Positions 1 through 6,824 of a stretch of DNA of 10,831 bases are shown one piece after another. How positions within the stretch are numbered: the stretch's first letter is position 1; every line of letters begins with the position of its first letter. The position numbers were made by a program, and so were the translations under genes. This stretch comes from Desulfobacteraceae bacterium (GTDB lineage: Bacteria > Desulfobacterota > Desulfobacteria > Desulfobacterales > Desulfobacteraceae): contig PIVQ01000188.1 in NCBI GenBank assembly GCA_003354055.1, positions 1 to 10,831 on the forward strand, written 5' to 3'. The notes under the pieces were generated by a model. It was given only the letters and a program-made list of their open reading frames with translations, was not told where the DNA came from and searched no databases.

Positions 1-249
1 TTATGCATTTCTATCTTCAGCCTTCTTAACACGTATTTTATTGCTGCCGATAGTTTTGTTGTTTAGATTTTTGATTGCGGATTTTGCTTCGCCTGACTTT
101 GGCATCTCAATGAAACCAAAACCTTTAGACTTGCCACTATCTCGATCGATTACCAAGTTGCAAGATTGAACTGCACCGAACTCTTGAAACAAACCTTTCA
201 GCTCTTCTTCTGTCGTTAATCGATCTAAGTTACGTATTAATAATTTCAT
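1..249 (-). CDS. Small RRM-domain RNA-binding protein
   Basis: This complete 82-residue protein is one RNA recognition motif and nothing else. The RNP2 strand reads LLIRNL (residues 3-8) and the RNP1 strand reads KGFGFIEM (residues 42-49), with the aromatic residues that normally stack on RNA bases. The tail after the fold is short and basic (about residues 70-82, KIRVKKAEDRNA). Small stand-alone RRM proteins of this size occur in many bacteria and cyanobacteria, where they bind single-stranded RNA and are often cold- or stress-linked; its RNA targets cannot be read from sequence. The start is ATG at 249, preceded by only a weak GGA ribosome-binding element, and the stop is TAA at the first bases of the window. 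It appears to be transcribed alone, because the next gene on this strand ends more than 300 bases upstream. Confidence 0.9.
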   Translation of the reverse strand: MKLLIRNLDRLTTEEELKGLFQEFGAVQSCNLVIDRDSGKSKGFGFIEMPKSGEAKSAIKNLNNKTIGSNKIRVKKAEDRNA

Positions 250-563
250 ATATATTCCGATCGGTAATTATTCATTAAGGATAATCTTTGGTCTATTTGC
301 ATAACACTGCAAATTACCGGTGAAATCCAGTTCATTTTTCTTGTTTAACATTTCTCAAAAATAGTTTAACACATCCTCCAGTTTTATGGGGGAGAATCAA
401 CGTTACATATTTTCAGGGCTGAGTTTTCTGATACCTTTTGTCAGATGAAATCCAGATTTATGCACATTAACGACAAAAAGAATACTCAGGTATATTTATG
501 GTCCGAAATTTTCCGGATTGACATCGTGAGCTTGTTATACAAGTCACTGAAAATAGTATGAGT
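250..563. other. AT-rich intergenic region between the HipA-like and RRM genes
   Basis: No coding region is supported in these 314 bases. The part next to the RRM gene would be its 5' leader. It contains a 6-bp hairpin (TTTGCA at 296-301 with TGCAAA at 308-313) and a wider inverted repeat, CGGTAATT at 262-269 with AATTACCG at 312-319. The two overlap by two bases, so they cannot both form fully. A 10-base direct repeat, TGAAATCCAG, occurs at 321-330 and 445-454. I could not pick a convincing promoter for the RRM gene, nor a strong intrinsic terminator for the HipA-like gene. Confidence 0.5.
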
Positions 564-1952
564 CTAAGGGCTTAATGGGTTAGAATTGTCATGTAAAAGA
601 GATTCAACAGGACTCCCCTGGTCTAAAAACTGTTTGAACTGATCCGAGATCCAGTCATCGTTTGCAACATCTTTCCAGAAGGTATGTGCTAATCCTCTTA
701 ACCTATCGAGTTCATCCTCACTGATATTGGCATCCGCAATTTCCGATGCATCAAAAAGGAATGGTTGGACTTCACCACCGCTTTTAGGCGCAAAGCCCAT
801 TGAGCACATATCATAGCATGGCAATAGCCTGAATGAATCTCGCTCCATAGTTAAACTCAGATTGCCTGGATGCATGTCAGTATTATTAATGAGTTGGCCA
901 AAATACCACAAACGCTCAATAGTGAGTACATCCTGTTCAGTGACCAGATTCTGAGCGAACAGTTCATTCATAATTCTGGGCCAATTATGGCCAAGACCTA
1001 CAAATTCATTATCAATGGATTGCAATGAAACCATTGAGGCACGGCCAAACTGTTCGAACCGGTCAAACCTTTGTGTTTCCAGAAACAGGCGTCCATCCCC
1101 TTCAAAAAGTCTGGTTTCCGCAGACAGATAGATGTTCTCGCTTATGATTCGGGATGCATGATATTCGGTAATCAAAATATCTCTCCATCTCTGAGCGGCG
1201 TCATTATTCCCTTTGGGTGAAAATTTGACAATCACATGAGACTGAGTGCCGCTTGTGGCAGGAGACGGAGGGTCGCTTTTGAAAGCCGTGAATTTTGGTT
1301 GTTCCCCTCCGGCCGATGAGCCAGGGAGCTCCCCTTTCATTACGCTCTCTGCAAGTTCCGGGTAATCATGAACTGTAACCGCGTTTGCTCTTCGCTGGAC
1401 ACGTAAAAGCATTTGTTCTCCAAATGTAAAATTCCCAGGCGGGTCATCACCATTGGAGATTAAGTATTTTCCAATATGGTTGTTCGTCCACTGTCTTGGA
1501 TCAGAAGGGAAATCATCAAGTCTCACTGCTATTTTTCGAGCAAGCCGCCGCCCTAAATAGCCCTGGGGCCTCAGATCATAGAGAAAATATGGGAGGTCAT
1601 CATATAGGCCATTCCCGTTTTTTCCCAACAACATAGAAGAAGCCTCATTCACGGGTTCTAAAAAAAATCCTCCGTGACTCAATGGGCGAATATGCGCAAT
1701 TACGCTGGCATTCCCAAGATGATCAGTGATCGCTAAGGGGATTTTATCATCAGCGCCGAATGCGTTGGAGGTCGCAGCATACCTGATCGAGCGACCTTCC
1801 TGTATTAGTACAACCCTATCTCCCATTTCCCTTAGCCTGCGGGCCACCGAGCTTTGGCTAAGACCGGTGGCAGATTGAATCTCTCTTGATGTGGAAGGGC
1901 CTCGTTCTAAGTATTTTTTTATTGTATGGGGCATAGTGATACTCTGAGTCAT
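564..1952 (-). CDS. yjjJ: HipA-family Ser/Thr kinase with N-terminal winged HTH (YjjJ-type toxin)
   Basis: This 462-residue protein combines a DNA-binding head with a HipA kinase body. Residues about 8-60 form a winged helix-turn-helix (TSREIQSATGLSQSSVARRL is the helix pair). Residues about 70-150 match the HipA N-terminal subdomain. The kinase part shows the glycine-rich loop SSAGGEQPKF (212-221), the ATP-binding lysine in VIVKFSP (K243), the catalytic loop NNTDMHPGN (356-364; D359 and N364), and the metal-binding aspartate in CYDM (D381). HipA-family kinases phosphorylate translation-related targets such as aminoacyl-tRNA synthetases and cause growth arrest. The HTH-fused arrangement and length resemble E. 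coli YjjJ. No HipB-like antitoxin gene lies next to it, so the fused HTH may provide self-regulation (inference). Start ATG at 1952 has a weak AGAGAA element. The stop is TAG, notable in a genome that decodes TAG as pyrrolysine. Confidence 0.88.
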   Translation of the reverse strand: MTQSITMPHTIKKYLERGPSTSREIQSATGLSQSSVARRLREMGDRVVLIQEGRSIRYAATSNAFGADDKIPLAITDHLGNASVIAHIRPLSHGGFFLEPVNEASSMLLGKNGNGLYDDLPYFLYDLRPQGYLGRRLARKIAVRLDDFPSDPRQWTNNHIGKYLISNGDDPPGNFTFGEQMLLRVQRRANAVTVHDYPELAESVMKGELPGSSAGGEQPKFTAFKSDPPSPATSGTQSHVIVKFSPKGNNDAAQRWRDILITEYHASRIISENIYLSAETRLFEGDGRLFLETQRFDRFEQFGRASMVSLQSIDNEFVGLGHNWPRIMNELFAQNLVTEQDVLTIERLWYFGQLINNTDMHPGNLSLTMERDSFRLLPCYDMCSMGFAPKSGGEVQPFLFDASEIADANISEDELDRLRGLAHTFWKDVANDDWISDQFKQFLDQGSPVESLLHDNSNPLSP

Positions 1953-2139
1953 TTCTCTGGGTTATAAATTGACTAATAACACTAAAGAAAATATATACAC
2001 TATAAACAATAAAATCAATTAATTATTTAATGATAAATGGTTTTGATGGCGTGAATTGTGACTAATAAGTTGATATGTCTCTAAGCCAACTGATTCACTA
2101 TCTACCATTTATTGATGACCTACAATATCAAAAAAAGTC
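1953..2139. other. AT-rich upstream region of the HipA-like gene with a direct repeat
   Basis: No gene is supported here. The 9-mer GACTAATAA occurs at 1971-1979 and again at 2060-2068, on either side of the predicted promoter, and both copies are preceded by AATTG (the second with two extra bases between). Such a pair could be operator half-sites for the winged HTH of the adjacent HipA-like protein, but this rests on position only. Confidence 0.35.
1990..2018 (-). promoter_or_regulatory. Predicted sigma70-type promoter of the HipA-like gene
   Basis: On the minus strand a TTGATT -35 element (2013-2018) and a TATATT -10 element (1990-1995) are separated by exactly 17 bases. They match the sigma70 consensus at 4 of 6 and 5 of 6 positions. 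The -10 lies about 37 bases before the ATG at 1952. The surroundings are very AT-rich, so a chance match is possible. Confidence 0.5.
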
Positions 2140-2376
2140 TTACACGGAAGGACTCAAGCCATCATCAGGCTCGATACCCTCTTTCATAATATCAACCACC
2201 CGACTGTCCAGGAAGGACCTGACAAAGGCATTCATTTCAGACTGATCATTGGACGCATAAAAGGCAAGCATGAGAGTATTGAATTCCTGTTTTCGATTGG
2301 CAGGAATAGGGAAAAATGGATTTATGGGGTTTATTCGGTTGTTAGCCAGGGGGGCCAGGCGGTCTTGACCATCTAA
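2140..2376 (-). pseudogene. Orphan 78-codon open frame, possible C-terminal remnant of an unrecognised gene
   Basis: A frame is open from 2376 down to a TAA at 2140-2142. It has no good start: the first in-frame ATG (LMLAFYASNDQSEMNAFVRS) would give only 43 residues and lacks a clear ribosome-binding site. The translation looks protein-like rather than random. It has a proline-rich N-terminal stretch (NRINPINPFFPIPANRK) followed by a helical, acidic stretch ending in GIEPDDGLSPSV. I do not recognise the family. A very loose likeness of the NPFFPIPANR segment to a Fic motif was considered, but the spacing does not fit. It lies directly after etfA on the same strand and may be the eroded 3' end of a former gene. 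Chance remains possible. Confidence 0.25.
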
Positions 2377-2387
2377 TTAAGACCGCC
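2358..2387 (-). terminator. Hairpin just after etfA, possible terminator
   Basis: A perfect 9-bp inverted repeat, GGCGGTCTT (2358-2366) with AAGACCGCC (2379-2387), surrounds a 12-base loop. One mismatch further out, two more C-G pairs can form. It begins about 10 bases after the etfA stop codon, the right place for the end of the operon. No run of T follows on the minus strand, so it is not a textbook intrinsic terminator and may act as a 3' stabilising hairpin or need Rho. Confidence 0.5.
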
Positions 2388-2397
2388 CGGGTTTGGT

Positions 2398-3330
2398 TTA
2401 AAGTTTTTCCGTTAAAGCGGGTATGACATCAAAGATATCACCCACAATGCCGTAATCACATTTGCTGAAGATCGGGGCATCCTTGTCTTCGTTGACCGCT
2501 ACGATGACCTTGGATGTTTTCATTCCGGCAAAATGCTGGACCGCTCCAGATACGCCGCATGCAATGTAAAGCTTGGGGCTTACGGTTTTACCGGTCTGGC
2601 CGACCTGCATTGAGTGGGGGGCGAAGCCCGCATCCACTGCAGCGCGGGAAGCACCCACTGCCCCGCCTATCTTTTTGGCGCAGTCTTCAAGCATCTTAAA
2701 GTTTTCTCCGGCTTTGATGGCCCGGCCGCCTGTCACGATCACCGGTGCTTCGGTGAGATCAATGGCACCATCTCCCTCAGCCAGGGTGTCGGTGATTTTT
2801 ATGCGGAGAGGATCCTGGGCATCTGATTTGAATTCTATCATCTCAGCTGCACCGGCCACGGGTTTGGGATCAATAACATTGGGGCGGAGGGTGCACAGGA
2901 GCACCTCGGCATCAATTTCAAGGGTGGCAACGGTCTTGCCTGAAAAATGGGACTTCTGCACCTGTTTTTTGTCCAGGTCAACGGCTATACAGTCTGACAC
3001 CAGGGGTAGATCCAGGAGAGCCGCCATTCTGGCAAATATATCTTTGCCCTCTGCACTTGCCGTTCCCAGAACAGCTGTCAATTCCTGCGCCTTGGCCGCA
3101 TCTGCCAGAGCCTGTGCCGTAAGATCCGGGCTGACGCTCATATCTGCATCAGATGAGATATTTACGATGGCCGCCGCACCATGTGCTGCCAGGGTATCTT
3201 TAACCGCTGATGCATCGCTGTCCAGCAGCAGGGCAACGATTTCCTGTCCCTCTGCTGCCGCCATGACCCCCAGGCTGGTCTCTTTTACCGCGTTGTTTTC
3301 TAATTCTATTAAAATTCCTGTTTTGCTCAT
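2398..3330 (-). CDS. etfA: Electron transfer flavoprotein alpha subunit
   Basis: EtfA (310 residues) is the FAD-carrying large subunit of the ETF heterodimer, a soluble carrier that takes electrons from flavin dehydrogenases and passes them on to the membrane chain. The C-terminal FAD-binding domain is clear: VGASRAAVDAGF (225-236), QVGQTGKTVSP (242-252), SGAVQHFAGM (261-270), NEDKDAPIF (280-288) and DYGIVGD (292-298). Length is normal for the family. The start ATG at 3330 has an excellent AAGGAGG site (3336-3342) that overlaps the etfB stop codon, so the two genes are translationally close (10 bases apart). Lying after a DMGDH-like flavoprotein, this ETF is most likely its dedicated electron acceptor (inference). 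Whether it is a confurcating ETF cannot be decided by eye. Stop TAA. Confidence 0.95.
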   Translation of the reverse strand: MSKTGILIELENNAVKETSLGVMAAAEGQEIVALLLDSDASAVKDTLAAHGAAAIVNISSDADMSVSPDLTAQALADAAKAQELTAVLGTASAEGKDIFARMAALLDLPLVSDCIAVDLDKKQVQKSHFSGKTVATLEIDAEVLLCTLRPNVIDPKPVAGAAEMIEFKSDAQDPLRIKITDTLAEGDGAIDLTEAPVIVTGGRAIKAGENFKMLEDCAKKIGGAVGASRAAVDAGFAPHSMQVGQTGKTVSPKLYIACGVSGAVQHFAGMKTSKVIVAVNEDKDAPIFSKCDYGIVGDIFDVIPALTEKL

Positions 3331-3340
3331 AGTGGCCTCC

Positions 3341-4126
3341 TTATCCGATTACCTTTTCTTCTTCTTTAAGGACCCTGATAAGCTCCGTTACCTGGGCATC
3401 AACACTTCCTTCCAGCATTTTTCCACCGGATCTTTCCGGTACGGCGTCAAGCTTGACCATGGAGACCTTTGCACTTGCGGCATCGATTCCGAGATCTGAA
3501 AGGGAGATGTCTTTTATCTCTTTTTTCTTGGCCTTCATGATATCCGGGAATTTTGGATACCGGGGTTCGTTCAACCCCTTTGTCGCACCGATCACGCAGG
3601 GAAGGGCCATTTCAAGGACCTGTTTTTTCCCGCCGCCGGTTTCCCTCTGGGCTACGGCTTTTCCGCCGTCAACGGTCAGCTCTGATACCTCGTTCACCAC
3701 TGGCATGCCAAGATCGGCAGCCAGGCGGTAGAGAGTCTGGAAGCTTTCCGTATCCACAGAGCCTTTTCCGGTGAAGATCATATCCGCCGGCTCTCCAGGC
3801 TCGCCGTCAGCTTCAATGGCCGCCTTAAGGGCACGGGCTGTGAGCTGGCTGTCCAGGAACTGGGTGTCGGTGGCCACATGGATACCCCGGGTGCCGCCCA
3901 TGGCAAGGGCACTTCTTATGGCGTCCTTTGCCGAAGGGCCTCCCACGGTGACAATGACCACTTCTCCGCCCTGGGATCCCACCAGGGTGACGGCCTCTTC
4001 AACACCGAATTCATCATAAGGGTTGGCAATGAATTTGATATCCTTGTCTGCAAAGGAGGTTTCGCCGTCCACCTTTATGTTTGCCGCCGTATCCGGCACA
4101 TGTTTTACGCATACAAATATTTTCAT
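3341..4126 (-). CDS. etfB: Electron transfer flavoprotein beta subunit
   Basis: EtfB (261 residues) is the small ETF subunit, which binds a nucleotide (AMP in classical ETFs, FAD in bifurcating ones) and carries the docking surface for dehydrogenases. The N-terminus MKIFVCVKHVPDT and the NPYDEFGVEEA segment (35-45) are characteristic. GKGSVDTES (120-128) is the nucleotide-binding loop. The conserved beta-subunit signature runs through about 161-204 and includes KGLNEPRYPK (183-192) and MKAKKKEI. The start ATG at 4126 has AAGGA about 8 bases upstream; the stop is TAA. The gene precedes etfA by 10 bases, a classic etfBA order, and follows the DMGDH-like gene after a 154-base gap filled by a large inverted-repeat element that may tune its expression. 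Confidence 0.95.
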   Translation of the reverse strand: MKIFVCVKHVPDTAANIKVDGETSFADKDIKFIANPYDEFGVEEAVTLVGSQGGEVVIVTVGGPSAKDAIRSALAMGGTRGIHVATDTQFLDSQLTARALKAAIEADGEPGEPADMIFTGKGSVDTESFQTLYRLAADLGMPVVNEVSELTVDGGKAVAQRETGGGKKQVLEMALPCVIGATKGLNEPRYPKFPDIMKAKKKEIKDISLSDLGIDAASAKVSMVKLDAVPERSGGKMLEGSVDAQVTELIRVLKEEEKVIG

Positions 4127-4153
4127 AGGTTACATCCTTAGGAATCGTTACAA

Positions 4154-4267
4154 AATAACTTGATCTAAATACCCTGAAGGGCAGAAACTTGTTTCCAAAA
4201 CCCCTTAAACGGGTATTTTTGCAAAAGACCCCAACTGGGGATTTGGAAAACAAAAGATCAAGTAATT
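4154..4267. repeat. Nested inverted-repeat element between the flavoprotein gene and etfB
   Basis: Almost the whole gap folds back on itself. The outermost arms (4154-4166 and 4255-4267) pair at 12 of 13 positions around the core ACTTGATCT/AGATCAAGT. Inside, 4191-4204 pairs with 4237-4251 with one bulge and one mismatch. The interior carries a palindrome, TTTTGCAAAA (4217-4226), a short hairpin CCCC-AACT-GGGG (4229-4240) and a further CCCC/GGGT hairpin (4201-4214). These compete with the long stem for the same C and G runs. A small CCCTGAAGGG hairpin sits at 4172-4181. It could be a structured intercistronic RNA that controls etfBA, or a small non-autonomous repeat element. Another copy elsewhere in the genome would decide. 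Confidence 0.6.
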
Positions 4268-4280
4268 TGGGAGCCGATCC

Positions 4281-6746
4281 TTAACTCTTTATTCTTTCAT
4301 TTGTCGGATCATACATGGGTTTGAGGGAAACTTCTGCAGGATAGGTCTTGTTGGCAATCGTGATCTCCCATTTGGCTGCATCGATATAGGCCTGATCCAC
4401 CGCTTCGCCGTCTCCGGTTTCGATCATGAACAGACCGACGGCGCCGCCAAGGGTCCAGCAATAGGAGCCTGATCTGACATAACCGGCATTCTTTCCGTCT
4501 CGGGTAATGATTTCCGCGTGGAAGAGCAGGGGATCTGCATCTTTAACCAATACCTGCGCCAACCGTCTTTTCAACGGACCTTCGGCCAGTTTTTTCTCGC
4601 AGGCCTCCTTACCGATGAATCCGCCTTCTTTATCCATTTTAACGGTGAACCCTAAGCCCACTTCATATGGATCGTCTGTATTGTCCATGTCATGACCGTA
4701 ATCTCTGTAGCCCTTTTCCATTCTCAGGCTGCCCAGAGACTTGAGTCCGGCATGCTTCATGTCGAATGCCTTGCCTGCCTCAACCAGGATATCATAGACG
4801 TGGAGGGCCTGTTCGCAGGGAATGTAGAGCTCGTATCCCAGCTCACCAAGATAGGTTAGTCTTACGCAGGTGGCACGTCCGTAGCCGATGGCAATCTCTT
4901 CCAAATGGCGGTAGGGAAATGCCTCATTGGACATGTCCGCATCTGTGATTGCCTGCATCAGTTCCCGGGATTTGGGGCCCTGGATATTGATCTGGGCGAA
5001 GGCTGATGTCATGTCCGTGACAAAGGCATGGGCATCTGCAGGGATATTGCGTTCCAGCCAGGTCTGGGCATGACGATGCATGGTGTCTGTGACAACCACC
5101 ATGAACTTCTCTTCCGTAAGTTTGGCCACGGTGAGATCTGCTTCCAGTTTACCGCGGCTGTTGAGCCATGGGGTATAGGTGATCCGACCTACAGGACCGT
5201 TCACCTCATTGGTTGAGATGTAGTCCAGGACCTTGCCTGCATCCCTTCCCTGTACCATGAACTTGGACATAAAGGACATGTCCATGAGGATGACGTTTTC
5301 CCTGGCAGCTGTGTGCTCGGCCTTCCAATAGTCAAACCACTCTTCCTTGCCCCAGGAGTGATGTTCGATTTCAGCTTTTTTACCTTCAGGTGCAAACCAG
5401 TCCGCCCCTTCCCAGCCGCTGACATCTTTGAAATATCCGCCCTGGTCTTTTAATCGGTCGTATATGGCGGACTTTTTTGCACCCCTTGCCGTTTCCATGG
5501 ACTGGAACGGATAGTGGCATTTGTATACCTTGCCTAAAGACTCAACTGTTCTGTGCGCCCGGTAGTCTACGTTGTTCTGATAGGTGTGGAGGCGGTCGAT
5601 GTTGAAGCCTGTGATATCCACGCCCGGATCGCCGTCCATGATCCAGTGGGCCATCATTCGTCCAAGTCCCGGGCCCATGATGATGCCGACAGAGTTAAGG
5701 CCGGCACAGACAAAGTAGTTTTTCAGTTCCGGTGCTTCCCCGATGATGGGGCCGAGATCTGCTGTAAAACTTTCAGGGCCGCAGAAGAACTTTTTAATGC
5801 CCAGTTCCTGGGTGATGGGAACACGGGCCATGGCCTTTTCCAGGAAGGGTCCCATGCGGTCCCAGTCCGGTTCAATCTCTCCGAAGGAAAAGGTGTCAGG
5901 AATATTTTTCAGCTTCCAGGGCGCACATTTGGGTTCGAACAGGCCGATCATGAGACCGCCGACTTCTTCCCGGTAATAGCCGTAATGGGAGGGATCTTCC
6001 AGTATGGGCATATTTTTGGGGATATCATCGATTTCTTCGGTGATCAGGTAGTAATGCTCTGTGGACTGGTTGGGGATATTGACGCCTGCGGCATCCCCCA
6101 GCTGGCGAGCCCACATGCCGGCGCAGTTGACCACCACATCCGCCGTCATCTCACCGTGTTCGGTTTTAACCCCGGTTACCTGTCCGTTCTTTTTAGTGAC
6201 GCCTGTGCATGGTGTTTTCTCAAAGATGCTCACTCCCTGGTTCCGGGCACCTTTGGCAAGAGCAATGGTGCCGTCAACCGGATTGACCCGGCCGTCTTCC
6301 TTGACATAGAACCCGGCCATGAGATCGTCCACTTTAGCCAGGGGAAAGAGTTTCTTGATGTCGTCGGGACCGATTTCATTAACATCCACACCGCAGTACC
6401 GGTTAAAGGCGGCTACTCTGCGGTACTCTTCAAGGCGGTCACGGTTGGAGGCCGCCTCAATGAATCCGATGGGGTTAAACCCGGAGGTCAATCCTGTTTC
6501 CGCCTCAAGGTTTGTGTATAAATCCCGGCCGTAGATGCGCATCTCAGTGGCGGTCTCGGACAAAGATCCAAAGGTGACCATTAGACCTGCTGCATGCCAG
6601 GTGGTGCCTGAGGTCAGTTCGTCCCTTTCAAGAAGCACCACGTCCTTGCATCCCATATGGCCCAGGTGATACGCAATTGAACACCCGATAATACCGCCGC
6701 CGATGATGACCACATTGGCGTGTTTGGGTAAGGCTTTAGTTCCCAT
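4281..6746 (-). CDS. Dimethylglycine/sarcosine dehydrogenase-like flavoprotein with folate-binding GcvT domain
   Basis: This 821-residue protein has the full layout of the dimethylglycine/sarcosine dehydrogenase family. These enzymes oxidise an N-methyl group and capture it as 5,10-methylene-tetrahydrofolate while reducing ETF. Residues about 10-380 are the FAD-dependent DAO domain, with the dinucleotide fold VVIIGGGIIG (12-21). TTWHAAGL (48-55) holds the histidine (H51) that in DMGDH and SARDH binds FAD covalently. A linker (about 385-440) follows, then a GcvT-type folate domain from about 465 (MDMSFMSKF at 488-496; YLGELGYELYIP at 632-643; SLRMEKGYRDYGHDM at 673-687), then the GcvT C-terminal barrel (about 720-815). 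Start ATG at 6746 has AAGGA at a good distance; stop TAA. Its place between mttB and etfBA supports N-demethylation of a methylated amine using this ETF. The exact substrate (dimethylglycine, sarcosine, dimethylamine or other) cannot be told from sequence. Confidence 0.88.
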   Translation of the reverse strand: MGTKALPKHANVVIIGGGIIGCSIAYHLGHMGCKDVVLLERDELTSGTTWHAAGLMVTFGSLSETATEMRIYGRDLYTNLEAETGLTSGFNPIGFIEAASNRDRLEEYRRVAAFNRYCGVDVNEIGPDDIKKLFPLAKVDDLMAGFYVKEDGRVNPVDGTIALAKGARNQGVSIFEKTPCTGVTKKNGQVTGVKTEHGEMTADVVVNCAGMWARQLGDAAGVNIPNQSTEHYYLITEEIDDIPKNMPILEDPSHYGYYREEVGGLMIGLFEPKCAPWKLKNIPDTFSFGEIEPDWDRMGPFLEKAMARVPITQELGIKKFFCGPESFTADLGPIIGEAPELKNYFVCAGLNSVGIIMGPGLGRMMAHWIMDGDPGVDITGFNIDRLHTYQNNVDYRAHRTVESLGKVYKCHYPFQSMETARGAKKSAIYDRLKDQGGYFKDVSGWEGADWFAPEGKKAEIEHHSWGKEEWFDYWKAEHTAARENVILMDMSFMSKFMVQGRDAGKVLDYISTNEVNGPVGRITYTPWLNSRGKLEADLTVAKLTEEKFMVVVTDTMHRHAQTWLERNIPADAHAFVTDMTSAFAQINIQGPKSRELMQAITDADMSNEAFPYRHLEEIAIGYGRATCVRLTYLGELGYELYIPCEQALHVYDILVEAGKAFDMKHAGLKSLGSLRMEKGYRDYGHDMDNTDDPYEVGLGFTVKMDKEGGFIGKEACEKKLAEGPLKRRLAQVLVKDADPLLFHAEIITRDGKNAGYVRSGSYCWTLGGAVGLFMIETGDGEAVDQAYIDAAKWEITIANKTYPAEVSLKPMYDPTNERIKS

Positions 6747-6772
6747 TGAAGTTCCTTTTTTCTTTATTTTTT

Positions 6773-6802
6773 AAAACCGGCCTGTTTTTTCAGACCGGCC
6801 TT
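6773..6802 (-). terminator. Terminator-like hairpin between mttB and the flavoprotein gene
   Basis: On the minus strand a 12-bp stem (AAGGCCGGTCTG with CAGGCCGGTTTT, including three G-T wobble pairs) closes a loop of six A and runs directly into TTTT and an A/T-rich tail. It starts about 22 bases after the mttB stop. It fits an intrinsic terminator of moderate strength, perhaps allowing partial read-through into the flavoprotein and etf genes, so that mttB would be made in excess. Confidence 0.6.
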
Positions 6803-6824
6803 ATTCTTTAAATCGATTGTTTGT

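Noticed and set aside
2573..3499. 308-codon open frame on the plus strand
   Set aside because: It is antisense to etfA and the end of etfB, with a low-complexity Ala/Ser-rich translation. The ETF genes on the other strand are certain.
4154..4267. tRNA-Pyl or another tRNA hidden in the folded intergenic element
   Set aside because: The region has a cloverleaf-like look, but it has no CTA anticodon loop, no T-loop consensus and no CCA-compatible acceptor of tRNA size.
5553..6521. 322-codon open frame on the plus strand
   Set aside because: It lies wholly antisense to the well-supported flavoprotein gene. Its translation resembles no family I know, and such frames are common opposite GC-rich coding DNA.
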